NCBI GenBank assembly: GCA_937930605.1
Contig: CALHBZ010000053.1
Coordinates: 1-8,161, forward strand
Length of the DNA stretch: 8,161 bases
Reading direction: 5' to 3'
Source: Streptococcus oralis
Lineage (GTDB): Bacteria > Bacillota > Bacilli > Lactobacillales > Streptococcaceae
This document shows positions 1 through 6,891 of the stretch, one piece after another (the stretch's first letter is position 1; the number at the start of each line of letters is the position of its first letter). The notes beneath the pieces are model-generated. The model did no database searches. It was not told the origin of the DNA and worked only from the letters and a program-made list of their open reading frames with translations. The position numbers and the translations under genes were made by a program.

Positions 1-635
1 CGCAGCTCAGCATCTTCACCGTAGACGAATAAACCTTTGGTAATTTGTTTAGCATAGTCGTTAAAGGCATTGAAAACATCCTCTAGACTTGTAAAGTAGT
101 CTGGATGATCAAAGTCAATGTTAGTGATGATAGAGTATTCTGGGTGGTAAGGCATGAAATGGCGCTCATATTCGTCTGATTCAAAGATAAAATACTTGGC
201 ATTAGCTGAACCGCGACCTGTCCCATCCCCAATCAAGAAGCTCGTATCTGTAATGTGAGACAAGACATGAGACAACATACCAGTTGTTGAGGTTTTCCCA
301 TGTGCTCCTGCCACTCCCATGCTGACAAAATCGCGCATAAAGCTACCTAGGAATTCATGGTAACGTTTGTAGCTAATACCATTTTGGTCTGCATAGGCGA
401 TTTCAACGTTGTTATCTGGACGAAAGGCATTTCCAGCGATAATCTCTACATCACCTTGAAGGTTCTTTTCATCGAAAGGAAGAATCGCAATCCCTGCCTG
501 CTCTAGTCCACGTTGAGTAAAGTAGTATTTTTCAACGTCTGAACCTTGAACCTTGTGTCCCATTTGGTGCAACATCAAGGCCAAGGCACTCATCCCTGAT
601 CCTTTAATTCCAATAAAATGATATGTCTTTGACAT
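1..635 (-). CDS. murC: UDP-N-acetylmuramate--L-alanine ligase MurC (C-terminus outside window)
   Basis: Cytoplasmic ATP-dependent ligase that adds L-alanine to UDP-MurNAc, the first amino acid of the peptidoglycan stem peptide. The first 211 residues are present; the family is usually about 440-450 residues, so roughly half is missing because the window ends. Visible motifs are the N-terminal UDP-binding glycine loop GIKGSGMSA (residues 9-17), the Mur-ligase ATP loop GAHGKTSTT (110-118, Lys114), the acidic ESDE (152-155), and the [10 protein letters not shown] segment (172-181) typical of MurC. The start MSKTYHF is preceded by an AAGGGAGAAA ribosome binding site that overlaps the stop codon of the upstream hypothetical gene, leaving 11 bases between the genes, so translational coupling is likely. 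No promoter is visible directly upstream; transcription probably comes from the promoter before the hypothetical gene. The identification is firm. Confidence 0.97.
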   Translation of the reverse strand, partial: MSKTYHFIGIKGSGMSALALMLHQMGHKVQGSDVEKYYFTQRGLEQAGIAILPFDEKNLQGDVEIIAGNAFRPDNNVEIAYADQNGISYKRYHEFLGSFMRDFVSMGVAGAHGKTSTTGMLSHVLSHITDTSFLIGDGTGRGSANAKYFIFESDEYERHFMPYHPEYSIITNIDFDHPDYFTSLEDVFNAFNDYAKQITKGLFVYGEDAEL

Positions 636-646
636 GCTTTTCTCCC

Positions 647-1258
647 TTATTCAGTGATTCTTGTCAGATTCAACTCTTGGGCAACCTGACGTTCCTGATC
701 TGTTTTCTTGTTCTTTTTATTATAGATTTGGCTTTTCTTCAGAAAATCATAGTTGTTCTTTTTAGCTTTTCCCGTTTGGGTTTTCGGAGTTGGATTCGTT
801 ACTTGGCCAACTTCTTCAGCTAAAATATAGTGGGACTGGCTCAAGTTTTTACTAAATTTGGCAAACTCACCTGGATTTTCCTTTTGAAATGGTGCTGTTG
901 GTTGGTTTCCTTGACGAACAAGTGTTGAACCATTGTGTCGTCTGGTATGGCTAACATCTTGGGTCAAATACTTAGCTGAACGTTTCTTCTTCAAGTCCGC
1001 ACGCGCCTCTTCTCGAGCCAGTTCAGCATACGTTTTTTCAACTTTTTTAGGTTCTGGGCTCGGCTTTGACTCCTTTTTAACCACTGGAGAAACTACGGTT
1101 TCTTCCTCATTGATAGGAGACCATTCTAAATGATTTTTATCTCGGTAATCACCTCTGATATTGCTAATAAAGTCTGACTCATCGTACAAGTCCATGACTG
1201 GCATTTCGGTCAGCATGATCTCGTCATCTGACACCAATGGAAATCGATCTTGTTTCAT
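647..1258 (-). CDS. Hypothetical charged, probably disordered protein upstream of murC
   Basis: I do not recognise a characterised family in this 203-residue protein. It has no signal peptide and no membrane segment, so it should be cytoplasmic. The first 55 residues are acidic and start [17 protein letters not shown] Lys/Pro/Ser-rich linker follows (about 56-75), then a probable charged helix [19 protein letters not shown] (75-93). The rest is a basic Asn/Gln/Lys-rich tail with few hydrophobic residues, including [18 protein letters not shown] (168-185). Such composition suggests an intrinsically disordered adaptor or nucleic-acid- or membrane-surface-binding protein, but this is inference. 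The ATG has a GAAAGGAAA ribosome binding site and a strong promoter 23 bases upstream, and the gene abuts murC, all of which support real expression. The neighbourhood hints at a role linked to cell-wall synthesis or division. As I recall, pneumococcal genomes carry an unnamed hypothetical gene at this position. Confidence 0.85.
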   Translation of the reverse strand: MKQDRFPLVSDDEIMLTEMPVMDLYDESDFISNIRGDYRDKNHLEWSPINEEETVVSPVVKKESKPSPEPKKVEKTYAELAREEARADLKKKRSAKYLTQDVSHTRRHNGSTLVRQGNQPTAPFQKENPGEFAKFSKNLSQSHYILAEEVGQVTNPTPKTQTGKAKKNNYDFLKKSQIYNKKNKKTDQERQVAQELNLTRITE

Positions 1259-1281
1259 TTTGTATTTCCTTTCAACACTTC

Positions 1282-1309
1282 ATTATAGCGTATTGTCTTG
1301 ATTTTTCAA
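1282..1309 (-). promoter_or_regulatory. Sigma-A promoter for hypothetical gene-murC
   Basis: On the minus strand a -35 box TTGAAA (1304-1309) and a perfect -10 box TATAAT (1282-1287) are separated by 16 bases. The -10 ends 23 bases before the ATG at 1258, so the untranslated leader would be only about 16 bases, just long enough for the ribosome binding site. The -35 box overlaps the TGA stop codon of the SNF2 gene (1306-1308), so this promoter is embedded in the end of its upstream neighbour. No terminator separates the two genes, so some read-through from the SNF2 gene is also possible. Confidence 0.8.
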
Positions 1310-4300
1310 GTGCTGGCTTCAGAAATTCCCAAAATTTCACGAATTTCTGCCAGACTGAGACTCGCACGCGATTCCGTACCATCTAAAACTTGGGAAACCA
1401 AATGTTTCTTTTGTTCTTGAAGTTCTTGGATTTTTTCTTCAATGGTCCCCTTGGTTATCAAACGATAGACCTCTACCTTCTGCTCCTGCCCCATGCGGTG
1501 AGCGCGTCCGATGGCCTGGGCTTCGACAGCGGGATTCCACCAAAGGTCAACCAAAATAACCGTATCAGCTCCCGTTAGATTGAGACCAACACCACCCGCC
1601 TTAAGGGAGATGAGAAAGGTATCTTTTTCTCCTTGATTAAAGGCCTTGGTCATCTCTTGTCTGTCTTGAGCAGGAGTTGAGCCTGTGATTTTAAAGGAGG
1701 TCAAGCCTAAATCTGGGAGTTCTTGCTCGATTTTTTCCAACATTCCTTTGAACTGGGAAAAAATCAAGACCCGATGCCCACCATCTGCCACTTGTAGCAA
1801 TAAATCTCGGAGACTATCCAATTTACCACTGGCTCCTTGGTAATCGTCCATAAAGAGAGCAGGCGTATCACAGATTTGACGCAAACGCATGAGACCAGAT
1901 AAGATTTCTACACGACTTCTCTGGAATTCTTGATCTGTGACTTGCGCTAGATGCTCTCGTATCTGTTGCAACTGGGCCAGATAGATGGCCTTCTGCTGGT
2001 CTTCTAGCTCATTTTTATAGACGACTTCAATCAAATCAGGCAGTTCAGTAAGAACTTCTTCTTTCTTACGTCTCATAACGAAGGGCTTGATAAACTGCGC
2101 CACTCGCTCAGCCGGTAATTTCATAAACTCCTTTTTATTTGGCAAGAGCCCTGGTAGCACAATTTGAAAGATAGACCACAACTCTCCTAGATGATTTTCT
2201 ATGGGCGTACCTGACAATGCAAAAACTGCTGGCACCACAAACTGGCGCAAACTCTGGGCAATCTTGGTTTGAGCATTTTTCATGACCTGAGCCTCATCTA
2301 AAAAGAGAAAATCAAAGGACTTCTCTTGATAGAACTCGCTGTCTTGACGAAAGCTAGCATAGCTAGTCACATAGATTTGATGATTTTCGGAAAGAATCAC
2401 TTCTCGATTCGCTTTCAAACCATGAACTACAGCCAAATCCAATTGTGGGGCAAATTTCCTGAATTCATCTGCCCAGTTATAGATCAAACCTGACGGAGCC
2501 AAAATCAAAACACGACTATCTTCTGTCACCTGACTTGTCAAAAAAGCAATGGTTTGCAGCGTTTTTCCCAACCCCATATCATCTGCCAAGATGCCTCCAA
2601 ATCCATAGTGATGAAGCATCTGGAGCCAACGTACTCCCTTTTCTTGATAGTCTCTCAAACTCGCCTGCACCTGTACGTCTCCCAAAGGAAAGTCCTCAGG
2701 ATGGGTCAAATCATGTGCTAAATGCTTAAATTCCTCCGAAAAGGAGATTCTATCTTGACTTTCAAAAAGCTGGGACAAACTATAAGCTAGGGATTTTCGA
2801 GCCTGAAAAGAACCATCTTTTAATTCAACACCCAGTTCTTGCAAATTCTGACGTATCTGCTTGGTTTTCTCATCAAAAAAGAAAACTTGGTCAGAAGAAC
2901 TGATATAGAAATCCTGATTGCTGGTTAAGGCTTTAAGAGCTTGATCAATTTCTTCTTGGCCAATTCCTTGGAAATCAAACTGAATTTCCAACAGTCCTCC
3001 CTTGGACTCGATCTGAACCTGAGGAGCTTGGACGCTGAAGAGATGATTCATCTCATCAGACAAGAAAACCTGTCCCAACTTCTCAAAAGCTGGAATCGTA
3101 TGATGAAAGAAAGAATACACTGCCTCTGGCTTCAAAGCCTGTCTCCAAGACTGAAAATCAGCCTCAAAACCAGCCCCTAAACTAACTTGAAATATCTGGC
3201 TTTCTAAGGCAGCATCACTAGCAAAAGGTAATTCTTCCAGTTGTTGACGGCTAGTCACCTTAATATCTCCATAATCAAACTCGATATTCAAGCGGATACG
3301 ACCATCCTTCTCCTTGTCAAAGTAAAAAATCGGTGAAAAGGATCGTATTTGTAAACGTTCTGGAGCAGAAATCTTACCCAGCTGCCCAAACAAAGGAAGG
3401 CAGGAAGCCAATAGATCCCGATCGCCAGTATCAAACTGGAGACATTTTCTCCCTTTTTCTTCCTGAGGAAGCTCATTGATTTCCTTCAAAAGACTGATTT
3501 GTTTCGGGTTTAAGAGATAAAGATTCCCCTTACGAAAGAGAATCGCCCCTCCATAGAATACATTGACCCGCTCACTTTCAGAGATTTCCATTTCAAAATA
3601 ATCTGGGTACTCCTTCACAGAAAAAGAGAAAAGGTTCGCTTCCGGATCTAAATCATGAAAGAGGAGATTCTCATAACTATCAAGCTGGTGCTCAAAATGA
3701 AAATCCTCCAAGTTCATCAATAATCCCACCCCCTGCTCAAAAAAGGTCAGAGGAAAAAAGAGGTGACGACCTTGATTTGGAAAAAAGAGTTCTTGACTGA
3801 GCCCCTCCTCAATCAAGCCACATAAAAAAGTAAGAACATCTTGACTAGCTGTATCAAAAGCATCCCAAGACAAGTCATTTTCATAGTGTTTCCCAATCAT
3901 ATATGGCTTTCGATGGACCAAGACCTTCAAAAAGAGAGGGATGTCACGAATGACATAATATTTTTGACTATCAACTAAACCGATTCGGAGAGTCCAAAGG
4001 AGGCGATTGGTTCCAGCTTCTACCTGGCCTTGAGACGACAAAGTGTAGATTTTCTCTCTCTTCTGAGGTTGGATACGCTCCAAAAAACTACCGCCAAAAC
4101 TAACCTTGGTTTCGACCTCTTCTTGCTCTTCATGTCCTTTTTCTAAGGCTTGTAAAATCACCTGGCCTTCTTCATCATTTTTCAGATAATGCTCGAGCGC
4201 TGCGAGGTGAACACAGTAACCTCTTTTTTGGAAAAAATCACAAGCACAAAAAACAAGATCATCCTCTAAACTGTAGCGCAAGTCTTCTCCCGCCACACGA

Positions 4301-4401
4301 GTATAGAGGCGATTCCCTTTTTCCTTGATAATCTCAATGTTGCCTGTTTCATAGAGAGTAACACCCTCCATGCGCAACTTTCCCGGAATCAATTTAGCCA
4401 T
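1306..4401 (-). CDS. snf: SWIM zinc-finger, SNF2-family DEAD-like ATPase/helicase
   Basis: A 1031-residue bacterial Swi2/Snf2 protein, expected to be a DNA-dependent ATPase that translocates on double-stranded DNA or remodels protein-DNA or RNA polymerase complexes; its exact role in streptococci is unknown. The N-terminus carries a SWIM zinc finger of CxC...CxH form (Cys52, Cys54, Cys63, His65). Residues of about 100-560 are the bacterial SNF2-associated region, poorly conserved and without recognisable catalytic motifs. The motor follows: LRDYQEKGVRWL (582-593), Walker A DDMGLGKT (607-614, Lys613), DEAQ (702-705), SGTP (730-733), LMRLRQICDTPALF (837-850), VLIFSQF (878-884), AGGVGLNLTGAD (935-946) and motif VI QAIGRAHRMGQ (962-972). 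Every ATPase motif is intact and the length is typical. The ATG follows an AAAGGGG ribosome binding site at 5 bases spacing. It appears to be monocistronic, with a terminator upstream and a separate promoter downstream for the next genes. It is not RapA, whose N-terminus is different. Confidence 0.95.
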   Translation of the reverse strand: MAKLIPGKLRMEGVTLYETGNIEIIKEKGNRLYTRVAGEDLRYSLEDDLVFCACDFFQKRGYCVHLAALEHYLKNDEEGQVILQALEKGHEEQEEVETKVSFGGSFLERIQPQKREKIYTLSSQGQVEAGTNRLLWTLRIGLVDSQKYYVIRDIPLFLKVLVHRKPYMIGKHYENDLSWDAFDTASQDVLTFLCGLIEEGLSQELFFPNQGRHLFFPLTFFEQGVGLLMNLEDFHFEHQLDSYENLLFHDLDPEANLFSFSVKEYPDYFEMEISESERVNVFYGGAILFRKGNLYLLNPKQISLLKEINELPQEEKGRKCLQFDTGDRDLLASCLPLFGQLGKISAPERLQIRSFSPIFYFDKEKDGRIRLNIEFDYGDIKVTSRQQLEELPFASDAALESQIFQVSLGAGFEADFQSWRQALKPEAVYSFFHHTIPAFEKLGQVFLSDEMNHLFSVQAPQVQIESKGGLLEIQFDFQGIGQEEIDQALKALTSNQDFYISSSDQVFFFDEKTKQIRQNLQELGVELKDGSFQARKSLAYSLSQLFESQDRISFSEEFKHLAHDLTHPEDFPLGDVQVQASLRDYQEKGVRWLQMLHHYGFGGILADDMGLGKTLQTIAFLTSQVTEDSRVLILAPSGLIYNWADEFRKFAPQLDLAVVHGLKANREVILSENHQIYVTSYASFRQDSEFYQEKSFDFLFLDEAQVMKNAQTKIAQSLRQFVVPAVFALSGTPIENHLGELWSIFQIVLPGLLPNKKEFMKLPAERVAQFIKPFVMRRKKEEVLTELPDLIEVVYKNELEDQQKAIYLAQLQQIREHLAQVTDQEFQRSRVEILSGLMRLRQICDTPALFMDDYQGASGKLDSLRDLLLQVADGGHRVLIFSQFKGMLEKIEQELPDLGLTSFKITGSTPAQDRQEMTKAFNQGEKDTFLISLKAGGVGLNLTGADTVILVDLWWNPAVEAQAIGRAHRMGQEQKVEVYRLITKGTIEEKIQELQEQKKHLVSQVLDGTESRASLSLAEIREILGISEAST

Positions 4402-4426
4402 AGTTACCCCTTTATCTTATCTTTTC

Positions 4427-4435
4427 ATTATACCA
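4427..4435 (-). promoter_or_regulatory. Extended -10 promoter for the SNF2 gene
   Basis: The minus strand reads TGGTATAAT, an extended -10 (TGn) with a consensus TATAAT at 4427-4432. The ATG lies 25 bases downstream of it. The region where a -35 should fall (about 4449-4455) reads like ATTTTC or TATTTT, far from TTGACA, and coincides with the T-tract of the patB terminator, so the promoter relies on its extended -10. The leader would be about 18-20 bases long and contains a GATAAGATAAAGGGG stretch with the ribosome binding site. Confidence 0.7.
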
Positions 4436-4449
4436 CATTTTCCCCTACG

Positions 4450-4487
4450 AAAATAGCCTTCTAGGAAGACTTTTCTCCTAGAAGGCT
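4450..4487 (-). terminator. Intrinsic terminator of the metB-patB operon
   Basis: A perfect 12-bp stem, AGCCTTCTAGGA paired with TCCTAGAAGGCT (4455-4466 and 4476-4487), has a 9-base loop and is followed on the minus strand by ATTTT (4454-4450). It starts only 6 bases after the patB stop codon. The opposite strand also shows a short T-run (GGATTTTT) after the stem, so it could act in both directions, although no plus-strand gene is present to need it. Confidence 0.85.
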
Positions 4488-4493
4488 GGATTT

Positions 4494-5660
4494 TTAAAGT
4501 GTAGCAAAAGTGGTCACGATGCGTTGGCAAACCTCTTCTAATACTGACTTCGGCATAGCTACATTGAGGCGGGCATGCAGGGATCCCTCCTCCCCAAAGT
4601 CCAAACCACGGTTGAGGATAACCTTGGCTTCATCCTTCAAAAGCTCTTGCAAGCGATCATCCGTTAGGTCATAGTCTGAAAAATCCAGCCAGATTAAGTA
4701 GGTCCCTTGCGGTTTCATGACCTTAATCTTGGTTTCTTTACCCAAGACCTCCACTACATAATTAATGTGGTCCTCGATGACTTCTTTTAGTTCTCCTAAC
4801 CAAGCCTTGCCATATCGATAGGCAGCTTCTGTCGCCAAATAACCCAAGCCTGAAATTTCATGCTGGTTATTGGCCAACTGGCGTTTCTGAAAAGCCACTC
4901 GAAGTTTTGGATTTTCAATGACAGCATAGGAATTTTTTGTCCCAGCGATATTAAAGGTCTTAGTGGCACTGCTCAAGATAAGGGCAAAGTCTTTAAAGTC
5001 TGTATCAATGGTATTGAAAGACTGGTGTTTGTGACCAAAGAGAGCCAAATCTTGGTGAATCTCATCCGAAACCAGCAATACATCATGTTTTTGGCAGAGA
5101 TGGCCTATCTTTTCTAACACTTCCTTTTCCCAAACACGACCACCAGGATTATGAGGATTGCAGAGGATATAAAGTTTCACATCTTCCTCCACCAATTCCT
5201 TCTCCAGCTGGTCAAAGTCAATCTCAAACAGCCCATCCTTTTCCACCAAAGAGTTGCTAATCAATCGGCGATTGTTGAGTTTGACACTGCGAGCAAAAGG
5301 TGGATAGACCGGTGTGTTAATCAGAACAGCCTCACCTTCTTTTGTAAAGGCTTGAATAGCCGTTGAAATAGCTGGTACCACTCCCTCGATAAAGACGAGA
5401 GCATCCTTGTCAAAGTGATACCCGTGTTGACTGGCTTCCCAATCCTGAACCGACTGAATCAAAGAGTCGCTAGCATAAGTATAACCATAAACCAACTGAT
5501 CCGCGTAGGCTTGTACAGCTTGTCGAACTTCAGGCAAGACCACAAAGTCCATATCCGCTATCCAGGCTGGTAGAACTTCTCGATCAGCTTCTGCCTCTTT
5601 CCATTTATAGGTATGATGCCCCAAACGATTGGGCAGGCTTGTAAAATCATATTTTCCCAT
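4494..5660 (-). CDS. patB: MalY/PatB-type PLP-dependent cystathionine beta-lyase / C-S lyase
   Basis: Pyridoxal-phosphate enzyme of fold type I (class II aminotransferase-like) that cleaves the C-S bond of cystathionine to homocysteine, pyruvate and ammonia; oral streptococcal relatives also release H2S from cysteine. I chose the start MGKYDFTSLPNRLG (388 residues). An in-frame ATG 13 codons upstream would lie inside metB, has a sequence unlike the family N-terminus, and would give 401 residues. In 388-residue numbering I see the NPHNPGG motif (168-174), DEIHQD with the cofactor-binding Asp199, the Schiff-base Lys234 in SSATKTFNIAG, and the carboxylate-binding Arg364 in HARLNVAMP. The gene starts 7 bases after the metB stop with its ribosome binding site inside metB, so the two are cotranslated as a trans-sulfuration pair. 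The symbol follows Bacillus PatB; it is unrelated to the pneumococcal efflux ABC protein also called PatB. The substrate is inferred from family and context. Confidence 0.93.
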   Translation of the reverse strand: MGKYDFTSLPNRLGHHTYKWKEAEADREVLPAWIADMDFVVLPEVRQAVQAYADQLVYGYTYASDSLIQSVQDWEASQHGYHFDKDALVFIEGVVPAISTAIQAFTKEGEAVLINTPVYPPFARSVKLNNRRLISNSLVEKDGLFEIDFDQLEKELVEEDVKLYILCNPHNPGGRVWEKEVLEKIGHLCQKHDVLLVSDEIHQDLALFGHKHQSFNTIDTDFKDFALILSSATKTFNIAGTKNSYAVIENPKLRVAFQKRQLANNQHEISGLGYLATEAAYRYGKAWLGELKEVIEDHINYVVEVLGKETKIKVMKPQGTYLIWLDFSDYDLTDDRLQELLKDEAKVILNRGLDFGEEGSLHARLNVAMPKSVLEEVCQRIVTTFATL

Positions 5661-5667
5661 ATCTGTC

Positions 5668-6762
5668 TTATCCTTCCAAAGCTTGGCGCAAGTCCCCAAT
5701 CAAATCTCTGACATCCTCAATCCCGATTGACAAGCGCAAAAGGTCATCTGTCAAACCATAGGAATGACGTACTTCTGCCGGAATATCCGCATGGGTTTGC
5801 GTCGTTGGATAGGTGATTAGGCTTTCCACTCCACCCAAACTCTCAGCAAAAGAGAAGACCTTGAGGCTGTTTAAAATATGAGGAATACGTTTTTCGTCCA
5901 CTACTTTAAAGGAGATCATTCCCCCACGACCAGTATAGAGAACTTTCTTGACTGCGGGCGAAGTTTCTAGAAAAGCTACTATTTCTCGCGCGTTAGCTGT
6001 CGAACGCTCCATGCGCAGTGACAAGGTCTTAAGACCACGAATCAACTGATAACTATCAAACGGTGACAAGACTGCTCCTGTCGTATTCAAATTGTAGAAA
6101 AGTTGTTCATATAGTTCTAAACTATTAGTCACAACTACCCCAGCCAAGACATCATTGTGCCCTGCTAGATACTTGGTAGCCGAATGAAGGACAATATCTG
6201 CACCATCTTCGATCGGTCGTTGGTAAATTGGGCTGTAGAAAGTATTGTCCACCACTACCTTGGCACCCTTGGCATGTGCTAGTTTTGCAAGTTTTGCAAT
6301 ATCAAATTCCAACATCAACGGATTGGTTGGCGTTTCGATATAGAGAACATCCACATCATTTTCCAGCTGAGCAATCAACTCTGCTTCAGTATTGGCATAG
6401 GTAAAATGGAACCGACCTTCCTGCTCAACTTGGTTGAACCAACGGAAAGAACCACCATAAAGGTCACGCACTGCTAGGATCTTACTTCCTACTGGAAAGA
6501 CACTGAAGGCCAGTACGATCGCAGCCATACCTGAGCTCGTTGCTAGGGCATAGTCTGCCGATTCGATCGCAGCCAAGACTTCCTCCGCCTTACTACGAGT
6601 TGGGTTTTTAGTGCGAGTGTAGTCAAATCCCGTAGACTGGCCAAACTCTGGATGCTGATAAGTTGTTGAAAAATGCAGTGGCGCCACCAAGGCACCTGTC
6701 GCCTTATCTGATTTGATACCCGCCTGGGCCAAAATTGTGTTCATGTGTCGTTCTTTGCTCAT
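5668..6762 (-). CDS. metB: Cystathionine gamma-synthase-type trans-sulfuration enzyme
   Basis: Cys/Met-metabolism PLP enzyme of 364 residues that would join an O-acylhomoserine with cysteine to form cystathionine, the substrate of the next gene product. Visible features are the phosphate-contacting YTR (48-50), which reaches into the neighbouring subunit of the tetramer, SSGMAA (76-81), Tyr102 in LYGGS, the cofactor-binding Asp172 in VVVDNTF, the Schiff-base Lys197 in HSATKYLAGHND, the SLGGVESL segment (308-315, Glu313) common to gamma-synthases and gamma-lyases, and Arg343 in LLRLSIG for the substrate carboxylate. The segment after residue 275 (VLYTGRGGMISF) is shorter than in most family members. 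The ATG has a GGAGG ribosome binding site with 6-base spacing; Met7 is a weaker alternative. It is the first gene of the metB-patB operon, downstream of a MET-box. O-acetylhomoserine sulfhydrylase or cystathionine gamma-lyase activity cannot be excluded from sequence, but pairing with a beta-lyase favours gamma-synthase. Confidence 0.93.
   Translation of the reverse strand: MSKERHMNTILAQAGIKSDKATGALVAPLHFSTTYQHPEFGQSTGFDYTRTKNPTRSKAEEVLAAIESADYALATSSGMAAIVLAFSVFPVGSKILAVRDLYGGSFRWFNQVEQEGRFHFTYANTEAELIAQLENDVDVLYIETPTNPLMLEFDIAKLAKLAHAKGAKVVVDNTFYSPIYQRPIEDGADIVLHSATKYLAGHNDVLAGVVVTNSLELYEQLFYNLNTTGAVLSPFDSYQLIRGLKTLSLRMERSTANAREIVAFLETSPAVKKVLYTGRGGMISFKVVDEKRIPHILNSLKVFSFAESLGGVESLITYPTTQTHADIPAEVRHSYGLTDDLLRLSIGIEDVRDLIGDLRQALEG
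5671..5677 (-). promoter_or_regulatory. patB ribosome binding site inside the metB 3' end
   Basis: The minus strand reads GGAAGGA, formed by the last sense codons of metB (Glu-Gly), immediately followed by the metB TAA and, 10 bases after the GGA, by the ATG at 5660. This placement decides the patB start in favour of the 388-residue form and implies translational coupling. The spacing is slightly longer than optimal. Confidence 0.7.
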
Positions 6763-6788
6763 ACAATACCTCCAAATCTATAGTAACT

Positions 6789-6797
6789 ATTGTACCA
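6789..6797 (-). promoter_or_regulatory. Extended -10 promoter of metB-patB, weak -35
   Basis: The minus strand reads TGGTACAAT, an extended -10 with hexamer TACAAT (6789-6794). The sequence 16-18 bases upstream (AAATGAGT) does not resemble TTGACA, which fits an activator-dependent promoter. Transcription would begin near 6782, giving a leader of about 20 bases that includes GGAGG. Confidence 0.65.
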
Positions 6798-6838
6798 CTT
6801 ATTTTCACCAACTCATTTTCTTGTTTTCAAGAGCTAGT

Positions 6839-6855
6839 TATAGTTTCAAACTATA
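6839..6855. promoter_or_regulatory. MET-box, putative MetR/MtaR (LysR-type) operator
   Basis: TATAGTTTCAAACTATA is a perfect 17-bp palindrome with 8-bp arms around a single central base. From established comparative genomics of Streptococcaceae, this is the consensus MET-box recognised by the LysR-type methionine regulator (MetR, also called MtaR). Its centre at 6847 is about 65 bases upstream of the inferred metB start of transcription near 6782, the usual location of the recognition site of LysR-type activators. It lies just after the terminator of the upstream peptide-binding gene, so it most plausibly serves only metB-patB. Confidence 0.85.
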
Positions 6856-6856
6856 T

Positions 6857-6891
6857 AAAAACGATAGCTTCCCTAAGAAACTATCGTTTTT
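6857..6891 (-). terminator. Intrinsic terminator of the ali gene
   Basis: Arms at 6857-6871 and 6877-6891 form a 15-bp hairpin with a 5-base loop. On the minus strand the stem is AAAAACGATAG...CTATCGTTTTT extended by TTTC/GAAG, and the T-run forms the terminator tail. One inner pair is a G-U wobble in the minus-strand transcript but a C-A mismatch in a plus-strand transcript, consistent with use in the minus direction. It lies 17 bases after the ali stop codon and insulates the metB promoter from read-through. Confidence 0.9.

Noticed and set aside
623..1133. Short plus-strand open frames (623-823 and 933-1133) opposite the hypothetical gene
   Set aside because: They are antisense to a gene with a good promoter and ribosome binding site, have no ribosome binding site of their own, and read as low-complexity Ser/Phe/Leu-rich translations typical of reverse-complement frames.
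1297..1310. Inverted repeat CTTGATTTTTCAAG as a snf terminator
   Set aside because: The stem is only 5 bp with no GC-rich core and no T-run after it on the minus strand. It overlaps the stop codon and the -35, so it is better explained by the promoter or chance.
6820..6831. CTTGTTTTCAAG as a second regulator site between the MET-box and the -10
   Set aside because: The arms are only 4 bp and do not share the MET-box ends; this frequency is expected in AT-rich intergenic DNA.
6763..6838. Methionine riboswitch or T-box leader upstream of metB
   Set aside because: The predicted leader is only about 20 bases from start site to ATG, too short for an S-box, SMK-box or T-box, and no such conserved core is visible.
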